NCBI RefSeq assembly: GCF_026745355.1
Contig: NC_079202.1
Span: 49,856,431-49,920,430, forward strand
Length of the DNA: 64,000 nt
Reading direction: 5' to 3'
Source: Beta vulgaris subsp. vulgaris
Taxonomy: Eukaryota > Streptophyta > Magnoliopsida > Caryophyllales > Amaranthaceae
The notes beneath the pieces were generated by a model. That model had not been told where the DNA came from, made no database searches, and was given only the letters and a program-made list of their open reading frames with translations. Positions 49,060 to 60,394 of this stretch are shown here, piece by piece (within the stretch, counting starts at the first letter, position 1; every line of letters begins with the position of its first letter). A program made the position numbers and the translations under genes.

Positions 49060-49850
49060 GGGCTCAAAACACCAAGATCAATGCATAAACATCTTTAGAA
49101 CATCAAAATCACATTAATAAAAAATTTAAATCCTAATTCATACTTTCACCCTAACCCCAGATATGAAACTACTCATGGATTCTAAGCAATTAAATATGAA
49201 ATCTATGACTAATCTAGGGATAAACATGATTGAGAGATAATTAATCTAATAGAGATAACGATTATAAAACTATAATAAAGGAGATCTAATAATAAGGAAG
49301 AACAAGAACAACCATGAAAAGAGGGAATAAAAACTGAAACGTTGAAATAAAATTGGATGAAAAGTCCCTTCGATGTTGTAGGAATCACAAATTATTACCT
49401 ACGAATCTCAAATCTAGCAACAAGCTTAAAGTTTTTCTCTCTAACATGAACCCTAATAATACGCTCTAATATAGAATAATAATGCATAGAAACTCCACTA
49501 ATAAAAGAAATCCAATGTTTCAAGGCAAGCCCCGTATTTTTTTTGTTCGCGGATTCGAATGGTATGAGCGCACCAAAACCAAGTGCGGGAGTACCATTCT
49601 TTCTGGTATGGTCGGACAATTCAATTTAAAATGAGCATAGCTTCTTCATTTTATATCCAAATCAAGCTTATGACCAGTCGTTGGAAAGATATCGAAACGA
49701 GATTACACCTCCAACTAAAATTACCTTAATACGATTTGTGGTTTGAAATTTGTGTACATTTGAAGTTTCCCATACAAGATTTTATGGCACTATGTGCTCT
49801 TTTGAGCGAGTGGACACGGGGCACGGTGCAAGCACACCATTTCTCAACGC
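49060..49850 (-). repeat. Diverged partial copy of an LTR-like repeat (copy C)
   Basis: The segment matches, with heavy divergence, the layout of 60395-61904 in the same orientation: an AACATGATTGAG/GAATAA-rich part, then TTCTTCATTTTATATCCAAATC and GGAAAGATATCGAAACGAGA (compare CGAAAGATATTCATATTTAG in the 60395 copy). Only part is recognisable and the ends are not defined. Confidence 0.45.
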
Positions 49851-51044
49851 GTGCTCTATTTTCATTGCTTCATTTTGCCAACTTTACAACTCATATCCTT
49901 CTTAGGTAGTTCCACCTATATTAAGAATATCGCAAATCAGGGTGAAAGCAAATGTACTATAAATTCGGTCAAAATGACTGAAAATCTAGTAACATATCAC
50001 TATGATCAAGTAAATGAAATAGAAGGGGAAATGGAGAAGAAGGAAGGAAGAAAAGGGAGACAGAGGATCAAAATGAGCTAAAAGGAGTCCACAAGTGCGT
50101 TGAAAACACACTTATCAACCCACGGCGAAGAAAGAGCTCAAAAAAACTAGGAAAAAAACCCGATAAGAGAGATGAAAAGGCGATAAAAAAACAAGGGAAC
50201 TCGCCGGAGAACCCGCTGGAAACCTAAGCGGCATCGAAACTCCGACGAGTTCCTAGGATTTATTTTGGGGACGAGTTGTTCTGTTTAGAGAAAAGTCAGA
50301 TAATTGTTTAGAAAGAGAGAGGTAATTTATTATATACAAGAACAATCTTTTGCATTGTTTGTGGAAAATGGAAACCTAAATATCTTACTACTATTTAACC
50401 ACAACGTAAATGTTCTACAACCTCCGAAAACGAGTTAGGTTTTTTCTATAGTAATTACTGCCTAAATTATGTGCGTCTCACATAATATTTTGCAAATATT
50501 TGCAGCTGAAAGTGTGCGGTTTGTGCAACAACCCACATAATAACTAAGTGTAGTAGCGAAGCCATCTAGGGACATTGGTCATGGGGTGCACGTGCACCTT
50601 CAAATTAGGATAAATAAAATAAAAATTTTCATGTAAAAATAATGTTGCACCATAGGCACTAGATGTGCGCTTCACACAATTCTTTCGCGCCCACCGCACC
50701 AGACAATCCGCTCACCACACACTGGCTCCTCCCCGCGCACTTTATGCAAATTTCAATTTTAAATTTTTTTTATGTGTTTATAATTATGCACCTTGAAATA
50801 AAAATCCTGGCTCTCCCAATGACAAAGTGACTTGATGGAGTTGTAATACAAGATAGGAAGTTTGTTGGTCTTGCTTGTTGTGCAACTTTGCTTGCCTGCC
50901 TTGGCAAATTTCCCTTTGCTTTTCTATAAGATAATCTAAAAAGTTGGTTTATGCCTCGATCATACTATTTGTCGATCAACTAGGCGAGCTGATTAAGTGT
51001 TTTCAATTTCTTTGAAAAAATTGATATACGGATTTTAGCCTTGT
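49851..51044. other. Intergenic, no supported gene
   Basis: Short open frames only. At 50430-50550 a segment with TTTTTTCTATAGTAATT and a pair of CACATAAT / ATTATGTG-type words looks like the decayed end of a CACTA-type element. The CACTA terminus itself is not intact. Confidence 0.3.
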
Positions 51045-52170
51045 GTCTGGTAGGGCGGATTCACCCATGACATTGGGCGGATGATGTTAAATGTGCGTGT
51101 TTAAGTTTTCAAGCGTAATGTAGGCTAACACGCTCGTGTCAACTTTGCACGTCCGTGTTGCCTTCATTTCTTCGATGCAATAGCTTATTTCGTAGGATAT
51201 GTATGTAGTAGTAGGTCAACACGGTAGTGTCGCGTTTCTTTTATCGGTATTGTTATTTTGTGAAGTTATAAATACTCTTTTATTGATTTTATGAGGACAC
51301 ATATAGTTTTATTATATGCACTTTTTATGCTTTTTATATAGAAGTTAGAGAGGGAAACTTGTAGATGTTCATTGTTCTAAGACTCTACCTTTCTTCCATT
51401 ATTTCATATATTTATTTTCTTCTTATTTTCAGTTTGTTTCCTATTATGAAGATTAACTATTGATCTCTAATTTGTTTGTTTATTTTAATTATATGCTTGA
51501 GTACTTCTTTCATTTATGATTAAATTGAACCCTAGTATGAATTACTTCATGATTATGCTTTTAAATTCTCAAATTAATTGTTTAATTATTCTTTCTTAAT
51601 TGATTGTGTATATTCCAATACTAGATTAAGGATAATTAGTATTGTTCTTAATTCATTGTCTTGGTCACAACGGAAGGTAGGATTTAACGAATTTGGGTAT
51701 TTCAATTAAGGACATGAAATTTTTCCATGGGATTAGGTAGAATGGATTATTAGGAAGTTAAGTATTGTGTTTAATGTCTTTAATTTGCATGGTTCCATGG
51801 AAGTAGGCTTGATTGCATATTAGGGAAGTCGTAGATACTCGAGAGAGGTTTATGGAATTTATTAGGGTGTGTCTTTTCTTGTGAATTGAACATTTGATTA
51901 ATTGGTTTGGGATAGGAATTATTTAGTATTACTTTATGTTAGTGGGGATACTTAAGTCTAGAGTTTTTCTCAATCATATATTGATTAGTATAGTTGATTC
52001 AACCATCATCGATATCAACCTCCTTTAGTCTTATTATCATTTAAGGGCTAATCAAGTAATCATAGAATAACTTTCTATCACTGAGATTGACCCTAACTTA
52101 CCCTACTATATTATTAGGAGGATTAGTTAGATTGTTTATTTTTATTAGGTGTGGGTCACGCCTATCATAT
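51045..52170 (+). repeat. LTR-like repeat, copy A (probable solo LTR or fragment)
   Basis: It matches the reverse complement of 60395-61904 over long stretches: GAAGTTATAAATACTCTTTT, AAGACTCTACCTTTCTTCCA, GAACCCTAGTATGAATTA, and a shared end of the form GTGTG(G/C)G-CACGCCTATCA. The TATAAATACTC word sits where an LTR promoter would. The right end is CTATCA at 52165-52170. The left end is not clear, so the copy is probably 5'-truncated. No primer site follows. It is probably derived from a Gypsy-type element (inference). Confidence 0.65.
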
Positions 52171-52206
52171 TTGAAGGATACCCCCAATTCTCTTTTTGTT
52201 AGTTGA

Positions 52207-52468
52207 TACTTTCCTCTGTTTCAAAATACTTGACACACTTTTTCAGACACACTTGCTAACTCCTAACTTTAACAATTAATATCTCTAATTCCTACTTGTA
52301 TAAATTATAAAAAGTTGATATTTTAATAATATATATTTAGACGATTCTAACAAGATGCTATATGATTACATTTTTCGGCACGTAAAAATCATAAAATATG
52401 GTCAAAAAAGAGTATGTGAATAGTGTAAAAGTCAAAACTATTATCTCTTTTAAAACGGAGGAAACATA
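52207..52468. mobile_element. Stowaway-like MITE, about 262 bp
   Basis: TACTTTCCTCTGTTTCAAAA at the left and AAAACGGAGGAAACATA at the right are inverted. Inner GACACACTTTTTCAG and AGTGTAAAAGTC words partly match as well. TA lies at the edges. Confidence 0.68.
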
Positions 52469-52516
52469 ATATATCTTCAGTTCGAAGCGGAACATCATTT
52501 GCTGATTTTTATATTA

Positions 52517-53488
52517 GAGCATGAGTAATGGGGTTGGTTTTGGTTGGTCAAGCAAAAAGTAAAGCTAGCTTTACTTAGTTTTACTATTGGAGCAAGTGGC
52601 TCTTGGAGTTGGTTGGTCTGAAATGCTAGACCAACTATGCCTTGGATGGTGTGCACAGCAACAAATGGGGTGATGCCATATGTATCAATATTGCTTTATT
52701 GTTGCTTTTTTTTTACAACATTGCTTTTTTGTTTTAAAGTGAATAAAATCATCTTACAATTTTTTTTTAAAAAAAATTACATTACAACTATAAAAAAAAT
52801 TATCTATAAATTGAGCCTAAATTTGATAAATTTTACCATATTTTTTCACAACCTACTTTTCTTTCTAATAACTTTCTCCTATTTAAAATTATTCAAAATG
52901 TATATAAATTAATTAATATATCACTAATTAAAACATGAATAAAAATTATCTACTCTATATAAGAATAAGAATATTTTGGATAGAAAGAGAGTATATAATG
53001 GAGTATGCAAAATATCCACGTTTAGAAATGACCTTTACACATCTCCTATGCCATGAGCCCAACGCTTTGTAAGAACATTTTGTAATTAACATTTTGTATA
53101 TAGAGGAGTCCACCCCATTGTTGTAAATAATATGATGCAAGGGCCCAACGCTTAAAGTCACTATTAGTTCCAAAGTAAGGTTAGTCATCGTAGGTAAGCT
53201 GCCTCAACCTACATCGAATTCTCCACTTCTTGCAGGTCATCTCCACACTCAAATGAAGTTCACAATCCCTGCTTTGGGAATATGTGTAAAACGAGGATAT
53301 TTTGCTCATGGCATAGGAGATGTGTATCATCTAGGACAGTCATTCCTAGTTTTACCCATTGTGCGAAAAAAAAAAATAAGTTGGTGGAAAGTTAGTGGGA
53401 TGTGAGGTGTAAGAAGGAGGAAAGGAGAGAGAAAGGAAAAAAAAAACTCAAAGACCAACCAATACCAACCAACCCACTGCTCATGCTC
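52517..53488. mobile_element. PIF/Harbinger-like element, 972 bp
   Basis: GAGCATGAGTAATGGGGTTG at the left is inverted at the right as CAACCCACTGCTCATGCTC. GGTTTTGGTTGGTC pairs with GACCAACCAATACC. TTA flanks both ends (52514-52516 and 53489-53491). A second inverted pair inside (ACACATCTCCTATGCCATGA near 53038 and TCATGGCATAGGAGATGTGT near 53308) points to a nested palindromic element of about 300 bp. No transposase. Confidence 0.83.
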
Positions 53489-54353
53489 TTACAAATGAAG
53501 AAGCCCTATGTGATATTTACCTGTTGACGAATTAACATAGAGAAGGGATTTCACAAGAAGACCTTTACTTAATTAGTCTACCATAATAAAATCATCATTT
53601 CATCACACGGTTTAAACTTCTTTATAGGAATTTAAACACCTTGAATGTTGCTAATAATGATCAAATTAGAGAATTCTTTAACCCATATCGAAGACTCCAA
53701 CGCAAGACATAAGCATATTACTACTAATCATCATATCTTGGAAAAGCGGATTTACCCAAAACAAGCAAAGAAATTATTTAAAAGTGAACCACTATCCCCT
53801 AAAAGAAAGAAAATACCAATTTACCATCCAAAAAGGTCAAGTCCAGAGACAAAAACAGATGCTTCTCGAGAATCAACTAAACAGCAACATGCAAGGATAG
53901 GATGGGATGGGATGGGATGGGATGGGATGGGATGGGGGAATGGGGTCATCTTCAAAGTTGGGAGCATTCGGTGCACCATTCCATCTTAAATGTCCCATCT
54001 CAAGCTCTCTTGTTCACCCGCTAATCTCCCACTTGAATAAATGTTTAAAATATCACGATCCGATCCTATAGTAAAAAAATCGTAAAGTAATTTCACATAT
54101 TATATTTTTTTTATTAGATTTTGGTTGCATGTTACTTAAATCTTATATTATTGAAAAACTGTACCATTTTTAATGAAATAAGTCATTGTTAATTTGTGTA
54201 AATTTTTAACATAAGTTTCTCACCATTTCTAGCACAATTATCTCCATTTTACGGAATTGTAGGATCTTACGATCCTACGATCCGATCCCACCGATTTGAT
54301 CATACCATCCCCTATGATCCAAAATAGGATTTCGATCCTGATAACATTGGTAC
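53489..54353. other. Intergenic, nothing recognised apart from a short microsatellite
   Basis: An open frame at 53645-53989 spans the GATGG microsatellite and has no domain. 54250-54340 repeats GATCCTACGATCCGATCC-type words. Confidence 0.3.
53901..53936. repeat. (GATGG)n pentanucleotide microsatellite
   Basis: Seven perfect head-to-tail GATGG units, preceded by a GATAG variant. Confidence 0.95.
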
Positions 54354-54601
54354 TACTCCTTCCATCTTAAAATTCTTGTTTTTATTTTGGGAGTCAAACT
54401 TTAAAATTTTTGATCAAATATTTTCATTAATGTATACAAAAAAACACACTCATATAATATAATATCTTGTTAGATTCACCTTGATGTGTACATTCATAAT
54501 ATTAACCTTTTAGATTTTATACTAATGTGAAATTGAAAATATCATATGTCAAATGTACGTTTTGGAGATTGTGCGAACTATATTTTGGGACGTAGGAAGT
54601 A
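54354..54601. mobile_element. Stowaway-like MITE, about 248 bp, diverged
   Basis: TACTCCTTCCATCTTAAAAT at the left compares with the inverse of the right end TATTTTGGGACGTAGGAAGTA. TA is at the edges. It sits just beside the LTR remnant that starts near 54613. Confidence 0.6.
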
Positions 54602-54612
54602 ATTACTAACAA

Positions 54613-55028
54613 TGTTGTCAAAATAAGAAATTCTAAACATGAAACTAGAGCTCATGAATAGGCTACTTAGCCTAATGGACATATGGATAAACTCTTGTAA
54701 AATGGAGTCTGTTCACAATGTGAATTAAATCTGCATTCATCATCAATCATCTTCATTCTCATTAAGCTCTTATTCAATCTCAAAAACGGTTGTTACATGT
54801 GTTTTTCTCTCTCTACCTACATAATCACCACACCCTATATATATAGTAGTTTGCACTAAAACCTAGGAGGATTTGCCCCCACTCATAGACTGACATCTAG
54901 CAATATAATAAGACAAAAGTTCTCTATGACACTCAGTACATTAATTCAGAATTCAACAATTGGACTAACAAACTAAAAAATAGATGAGCTTAGCATATTG
55001 GGTTGTGATGGACTTGGTATCTTCAATA
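54613..55028 (-). repeat. 3' LTR of the minus-strand copia element
   Basis: On the minus strand the sequence after the polypurine tract begins TATTGAAGATACCAAGTCC and runs about 416 bp. It includes a TATATATATAGGGTG promoter-like word at about 54830. The far boundary is approximate. No matching 5' LTR was found before the end of the window. Confidence 0.65.
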
Positions 55029-55040
55029 CTCCCCCTCAAT
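55029..55040 (-). other. Polypurine tract of the minus-strand copia element
   Basis: The minus strand reads ATTGAGGGGGAG directly before the LTR. This is the standard plant copia form and fixes the element orientation. Confidence 0.82.
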
Positions 55041-55057
55041 ATGAGAGTGAAGAGTTA

Positions 55058-58000
55058 TTATGAACTCCCATCTCGTGAAGTAAAGCTTGATGTTGAGAGA
55101 CTAGTAATCACTTGGTGAAGATGTCTGTAAGATGGTTGTTTGAAGAGAGATAAGTGGGAGAGGTCACACCTTGTCCCTAACGAAATGACAATCAATGTCA
55201 CCGTGTTTAGTTTTCTCATGATGTGTGGGTTTGGCTGTAATGGCCAATGCAGCCTGATTATCATAGCAAATAGGTGTGCCACTGGAGTGATTGATTCCTT
55301 GATTATCCTTAAGCAACTGTCTCAGCCACATATATAACTCACATACAGTAAGTGCCATGGACGTGTACCAGGCTTCTGCATTACTTCGAGCTACAACATA
55401 TTATCTTTTTGCCTTCCATGAGATAGGAGAACTTACTTCGAGCTATGGATGTGTACCAGGCTTCTGCATTACTTCGAGCTACAACATATTATCTTTTTGC
55501 CTTCCATGAGATAGGATAACTTCCTAGCAAAGCAAAAAAAATCCAAAAGGTCTTCTGGTGACAAGGCATCTTGCCGAGTCACTGTCTTAGAAGGTTGTGA
55601 GCTCGACATTTGTTTGACTTGCAAGAAGAATTTGCTGCCGAGATCCAGCTACGTATCTTAAGACTCTTATCCCTGCCTGGAAATGCATATATGTAGGGTG
55701 GTGCATGAATTGACTAAGGCCTGGACAGTGTAATCTATATCTGGCCTTGTGATGGTCAAACATATAACTTGCCTATAAGTTTCTAGTATAGCTCAAGGCT
55801 GCTCATAGGCTCACCTATATCATTGGTGATTTTCATATGTGACTCCATGTGAAGTTAAAGAGGTCTGCAAGTCACCAACTTATACTCCTTTAAGAAATCC
55901 TTTATGTACTTCCTTTGAGACAAATCATGCCTTAACTGCTTCTATCTGCCTCTATGCCAAGAAAATATCTCAACTCTCCCATGTCCTTCATATGAAATAT
56001 AGTATATAAGAACTCTTTGACTTCCTGTATATCTTAGAAGATCAGTGCCTGCTAGGAGCAAGTCATCCACATAAATCAAGATTTTAGCGAGTCTGCCTTG
56101 AGTGACTTTAATGAACAGAGAATAGTCACATTTAGAGAACCATTGTCTGGGTGCCTGTTTAAGACCATATAAGGATTTTGTTAATTTACACACTTTAGCA
56201 ATCTTAAAATGGTATGCCAAAGACTCCCCTAAGACACAACATGCATTCTATCTCCTTGTTTACTGTATCCGGCCTGGTGGCAATGTGATGTAACTTTTTT
56301 TTGAAGATCACAATGCAAAAAAGCATTTTTTTTTACATCCATTTGATGTACATGCCACTTACACGAAGATGCAACAACTAATAATGATCTCATATAGTCC
56401 CATCTTTGGCACAAGCGAATAGGCTTCTTCATAATCCTGGCCATTCTTCTATTTATTTCCAAGCACAACTAATCTTGATTTGTGTCTATCAATGTTGCCA
56501 TCAGGATTGTACTTAATACTATGGAGCCATTTGCAACCAATTAGGGTGTTTCCAGGAGAAAGGTCAGTAATTTCTCTTCCCCATTCATAGCTTTTACCAA
56601 CTTGCCTTGGATATAACTTCTTTGAAGCTTTTTGGTTCTGTGTGTTTGAACCATGAAACAGGTATAAGTTGATGTCACAGTAGTATCAGTGACATTGTGG
56701 ATTTTTTTGGGGTAGGCTAGGTTTCTAACATGATAAACTTTCATCCATAATGGACTTTTGTCAGTTCTCTCAAATCTTCTCACAGGTGGAGCAGAATCCA
56801 CCTGTGTGTGATTTAGGTTTGGCACTGCAGTTTCTACAGTGTCATTAATGTGCATAGGTTCAATTTCTTCTTCAACAGGATATTCATCATTGCAACATGA
56901 ATCATGGATAGTAAAGTTAGGATCATGCAAAGTTTGGGCTTCTTTTGAGAAATTTTATGAAGCAATCTGTAGGAATTCTGTCTCATAGATCAATTTCACT
57001 TTGATTGAGACAAATAGTTTGTTTTTTTTCAAGGTTTAGGAGTTTTTATCCTCTTTGAGTTTGAGGATATCCTAGGAATACACAAGGTAAGACTCTAGTT
57101 TAAGTTTGTCATAATCATTACTAACATAATTGGCCATAACCAAACAACTTAAACATTTCATATGATTATAGTCAGGTTGAGCTTTATGGAGTACCTCATA
57201 TGGTGTCTTGTTTCCCAGCAAGTGAATGGGCAGCCTATTCATGATATAGATAGCAACCCGAACACACTCACTTCGATATGGTGGCAACCTAGCTTGAAAT
57301 CTCAGAACTCTAGCCATTTCAAGAAGGTTTATATGCTCCATTCTGCCTGCCATTTTGTTAAGGAGTGTTAACATATGATGTTTTGTATTCCAAATTCAGT
57401 CTAATAAGGCCTGCAATGCCTATCATCAAACTCATTTGCATTGTCAGACCTAACCACCTTGACTTGCTTGTCAAATTGTGTCTTTGCCATGCTGATGAAC
57501 CCTTTGATTACGTTATGAAAGTTTGTTTTTTCCTTCAACAAGTGAACCCAGATGACTTTAGTATGATCATCCACTAGAGTGAGAAAATATTTGTGATTTC
57601 CTTTAGTTGGAACTCTATATGGTCCCCAAATGTCAGTATGAATCAATTCAAAGGGTTCTTTTAGTCTTGAGTTGCTCAGTTTGTATGGAAGTTTGGTGAT
57701 TCTGGCAATAGGACATGTGATGCAAATTTCCTAGTCAACTTTGTTAAACCCATCAGACCTGCTAGTCTTCATATTTTTCCAAAGGTGCATGCCCCGGCCT
57801 TCGGTGCCATAAAGTTGTTTTTCCCACATTCTAAGGCTTTGTGATGGTTTCTGGCACTTTGACATGAAACTGAGCACTCATAGCCTTGCTTTCAGACTTC
57901 TTTAATACCATTAGGTCACACATATTACCATGTTTCATGCTTTTTACCATCTGTTGAATTGTCTCATTCACCAAATAATACAATCCATCCATTGACTTAT

Positions 58001-58318
58001 TCCCAGACCTCTTACAACTCCAGTTTTGCGTTCTTAGATCACATAGTGACCTGGGTAGAAGTTTACAGTATGATCTCCATCTTCAGTGAGTTTTTTTAAC
58101 TGAGAAGAGGTTATGTTTAAAGGTAGGGACATGATGTGCTTTCTCCAAGGTAATATACCATTTTCCATTTCAACTACTCCAAAGTGAGTAATTGTATAGG
58201 TTTCACCAGTTGGGAGTTTGATTCTTGGTTGATTCTTGGTAGTACTTGCTCACTCTAGAACTTTTCATATCCTGTCATATGGTTTGATGCTCTGGAGTTA
58301 ATGATCCAAGCATACTCA
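55058..58318 (-). pseudogene. Copia pol remnant (integrase, reverse transcriptase, RNase H)
   Basis: Minus-strand pieces in different frames. Integrase: IHTDIWGPYRVPTKGNHKYF, FLTLVDDHTKVIWVHLLKEK, then YRSECVRVAIYIMNRLP and KTPYEVLHKAQPDYNHMK. Reverse transcriptase: [38 protein letters not shown] and an intact [12 protein letters not shown]. RNase H: LTVCELYMWLRQLLKD, CYDNQAALAITAKPTHHEKT and HGDIDCHFVRDKV. The catalytic YVDD and QMDVK boxes are preserved. An A-run adds one codon after QMDVK, and frameshifts plus an 88-bp duplication break the frame. The 58270-58318 end reads into a protease-type motif and stops at the inserted transposon. Confidence 0.87.
55357..55528. repeat. 88-bp tandem duplication within the copia RNase H region
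   Basis: GTGTACCAGGCTTCTGCATT followed by ACTTCGAGCTACAACATA and GCCTTCCATGAGATAGGA occurs at 55363 and again at 55451, almost unchanged. Since 88 is not a multiple of 3, the duplication itself shifts the reading frame. It was probably acquired after the element died. Confidence 0.9.
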
Positions 58319-58920
58319 GGGTGCGTTCTGTTCAACTTAAAAAATTAAGTTTCAGGTCCAATAAGTTCAGATAAGTTCAGATAAGTTCAGATAAGTTGCA
58401 ATAAGGTCTAATAAGTGCAATAAGTTCCAATAAGGTCTAATAAGGTCCAATAAGTTCCAATCAGGTGCAATAAGTTCCAATCAGGTGCAATAAGTTCCAA
58501 ACAGGTCTAATAAGGTTCAATAAGTTCCAATCAGGTCTAATAAGGTCCAAATAGTCAATGTTTAATAAACATTTGTATTATTGTCCACTATTTTGTTATT
58601 CATAATTTCATATCACTATTAGCGGATTATGTTATTATTAGAATTATAATTAAAGTACCACAATGATTATATAATATTATACTTGTATTAGTGTCTATTA
58701 TTTTATTATTTATTTGTATTATGTCTATTATTTTATTATTTATTTGTATTATGTCTATTATTTTATTATTCATATTACTATTAGCTGATTATGTTATTAT
58801 TAGAATTTTTTATTAAAGTACCACAATGTATAGTATTATACTTGTATTATTGTCTATTATTTTATTATTCATATTGCTATTGAATAATATTATAATCATG
58901 GTCAAATAATTAAGGTTAAC

Positions 58921-58956
<36 letters not shown>

Positions 58957-59032
58957 TACATATAATAATAATAATAATTACATAATAATAATTAAGGTTA
59001 ACAATAATTATAATCATGGTCAAATAATTAAG

Positions 59033-59114
<82 letters not shown>

Positions 59115-59709
59115 ATTACATAATAATAATTAAGGTTAACAATAATAATAATGATTATTAATTTTTTGATTTTCTACTAGTGTTTTATAAAATTAAAACA
59201 ACACTATTAGATATATTAGTGATTAAAGTTATGTATAGGCAAATATATAAATAGTAATTTTTTTGTTAAATTAATTATCATAAGAGATAATTAATAATCA
59301 TTATTTTTAAAGGACGAATTATAATAATAATTATTCCATAAAAAATTTTGAGGGTAGTATTTACGTTAGTGGTAATATTTATGTTATTCATGGTCAATGT
59401 TTTTGTCTAATAAGGTCAAATAAGTTTCAATCAGGTTCAATAAGGTCTAATAAGTTTCAATCAGGTCCAATAAGGTCTAATAAGTTTCAATCAGGGTCAA
59501 TAAGTTCCAATAAGATCCAATAAGGTCAATCAGGTTCAATCAGGTCCAATAAGTTCCAATCAGGTTCAATCAGGTCCAATAAGTTGAATCAGGTGCAATC
59601 AGGTCCAATCAGGTTTAATAAGTTCCAATAAGTTCAGTTCAGGTTCAATAAGTTCAGTTCAGATAAGTTCCAATAAGTTCAGGTCCAATAAGTTGAATAG
59701 AACGCACCC
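58319..59709. mobile_element. AATAAG-array DNA transposon, copy 2 (1391 bp), inside the copia element
   Basis: The termini are GGGTGCGTTCTGTTCAACTT and AAGTTGAATAGAACGCACCC, inverted with one difference over 20 bp. They are flanked by TCA on both sides (58316-58318 and 59710-59712). The same layout as 37702-38933 is seen: terminal palindrome, subterminal arrays (58340-58560 and 59405-59690) and AT-rich core with TATTATTTTATTATTTATTT words. It is longer mainly through trinucleotide expansions in the core. It splits a copia protease motif, so it inserted after that element. Confidence 0.88.
58918..59160. repeat. (AAT)n / (ATT)n microsatellites, partly palindromic
   Basis: Runs of AAT at 58920-58965 and 59037-59085 occur, the second followed directly by a run of ATT to 59113. 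The junction therefore forms a long perfect palindrome. The words AATTAAGGTTAACAATAATA recur between the runs, so the whole block looks amplified. Confidence 0.9.
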
Positions 59710-59712
59710 TCA

Positions 59713-60394
59713 ATCATCTCATCTTGACAATAGTATACCATGCTAGAGTAACTCAAATCCATACCTTCATCATAATTATAAGTATTTCCACCTTTAGAAG
59801 GTGGAGGCAGCAACTTCATGTATCAGTTGTTTAAGTTGTTGAGGTGTAATCATACCAGTATTGTTGTTGCTTCTAGTGTTGGAGCTTGATTCACTCTTAT
59901 TGTTTGCATACCCAGCAAACTGCCATCCTCCACCTCTACTGAACCTTCCACCTTGGTTCTATCTTCCTGCTCTACCTCCTCTGAAGGTTGTTCCACCTCT
60001 TCCTTTTCCTTTTGGATCAAATTGACTCCTTGGATGAGTGCTTGGATAACCAACAATTGTCCAGCACTTTTCCTTTACATGACCTATCTTGCCACAGGCT
60101 GTGCACACAGGTACTTAATTACGTACTCTTGCTAAACATAGCAAGTGTCTTAGGTCTTTCTTTCATACTCCTGAACACCTCCTTCTGCATTTCCTCTTGT
60201 TAAAGCATGTTGCAAGCTACTACAATTGTAGGCAAGCTCATCATCATGAGCATTTGACTTCTCTGAAGAGTGTAACACTCATCTACACCATTTAAAAACT
60301 AAAACATCATGTGCACATCTTCTTGTTTTCTCAAGGAACCCACATATGCTCTTATTTCTTCACTGAGATTGGTTACGGGTGGAATAGAGTTTAG
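59713..60394 (-). pseudogene. Copia gag C-terminal part with zinc knuckle
   Basis: The minus strand encodes a CCHC knuckle CTACGKIGHVKEKC (about 60110-60065) followed by CWTIVGYPSTHP and a Gly/Arg-rich stretch (KGKGRGGTTFRGGRAG). Upstream of it are NLSEEIRAYVGSL and MMFQFLNGVDECY words typical of plant copia gag. The sequence ends abruptly at the LTR-like insertion at 60394/60395. Confidence 0.8.

Noticed and set aside
53645..53989. 114-codon frame as a gene
   Set aside because: It runs through the GATGG microsatellite and has no recognisable domain or splice support.
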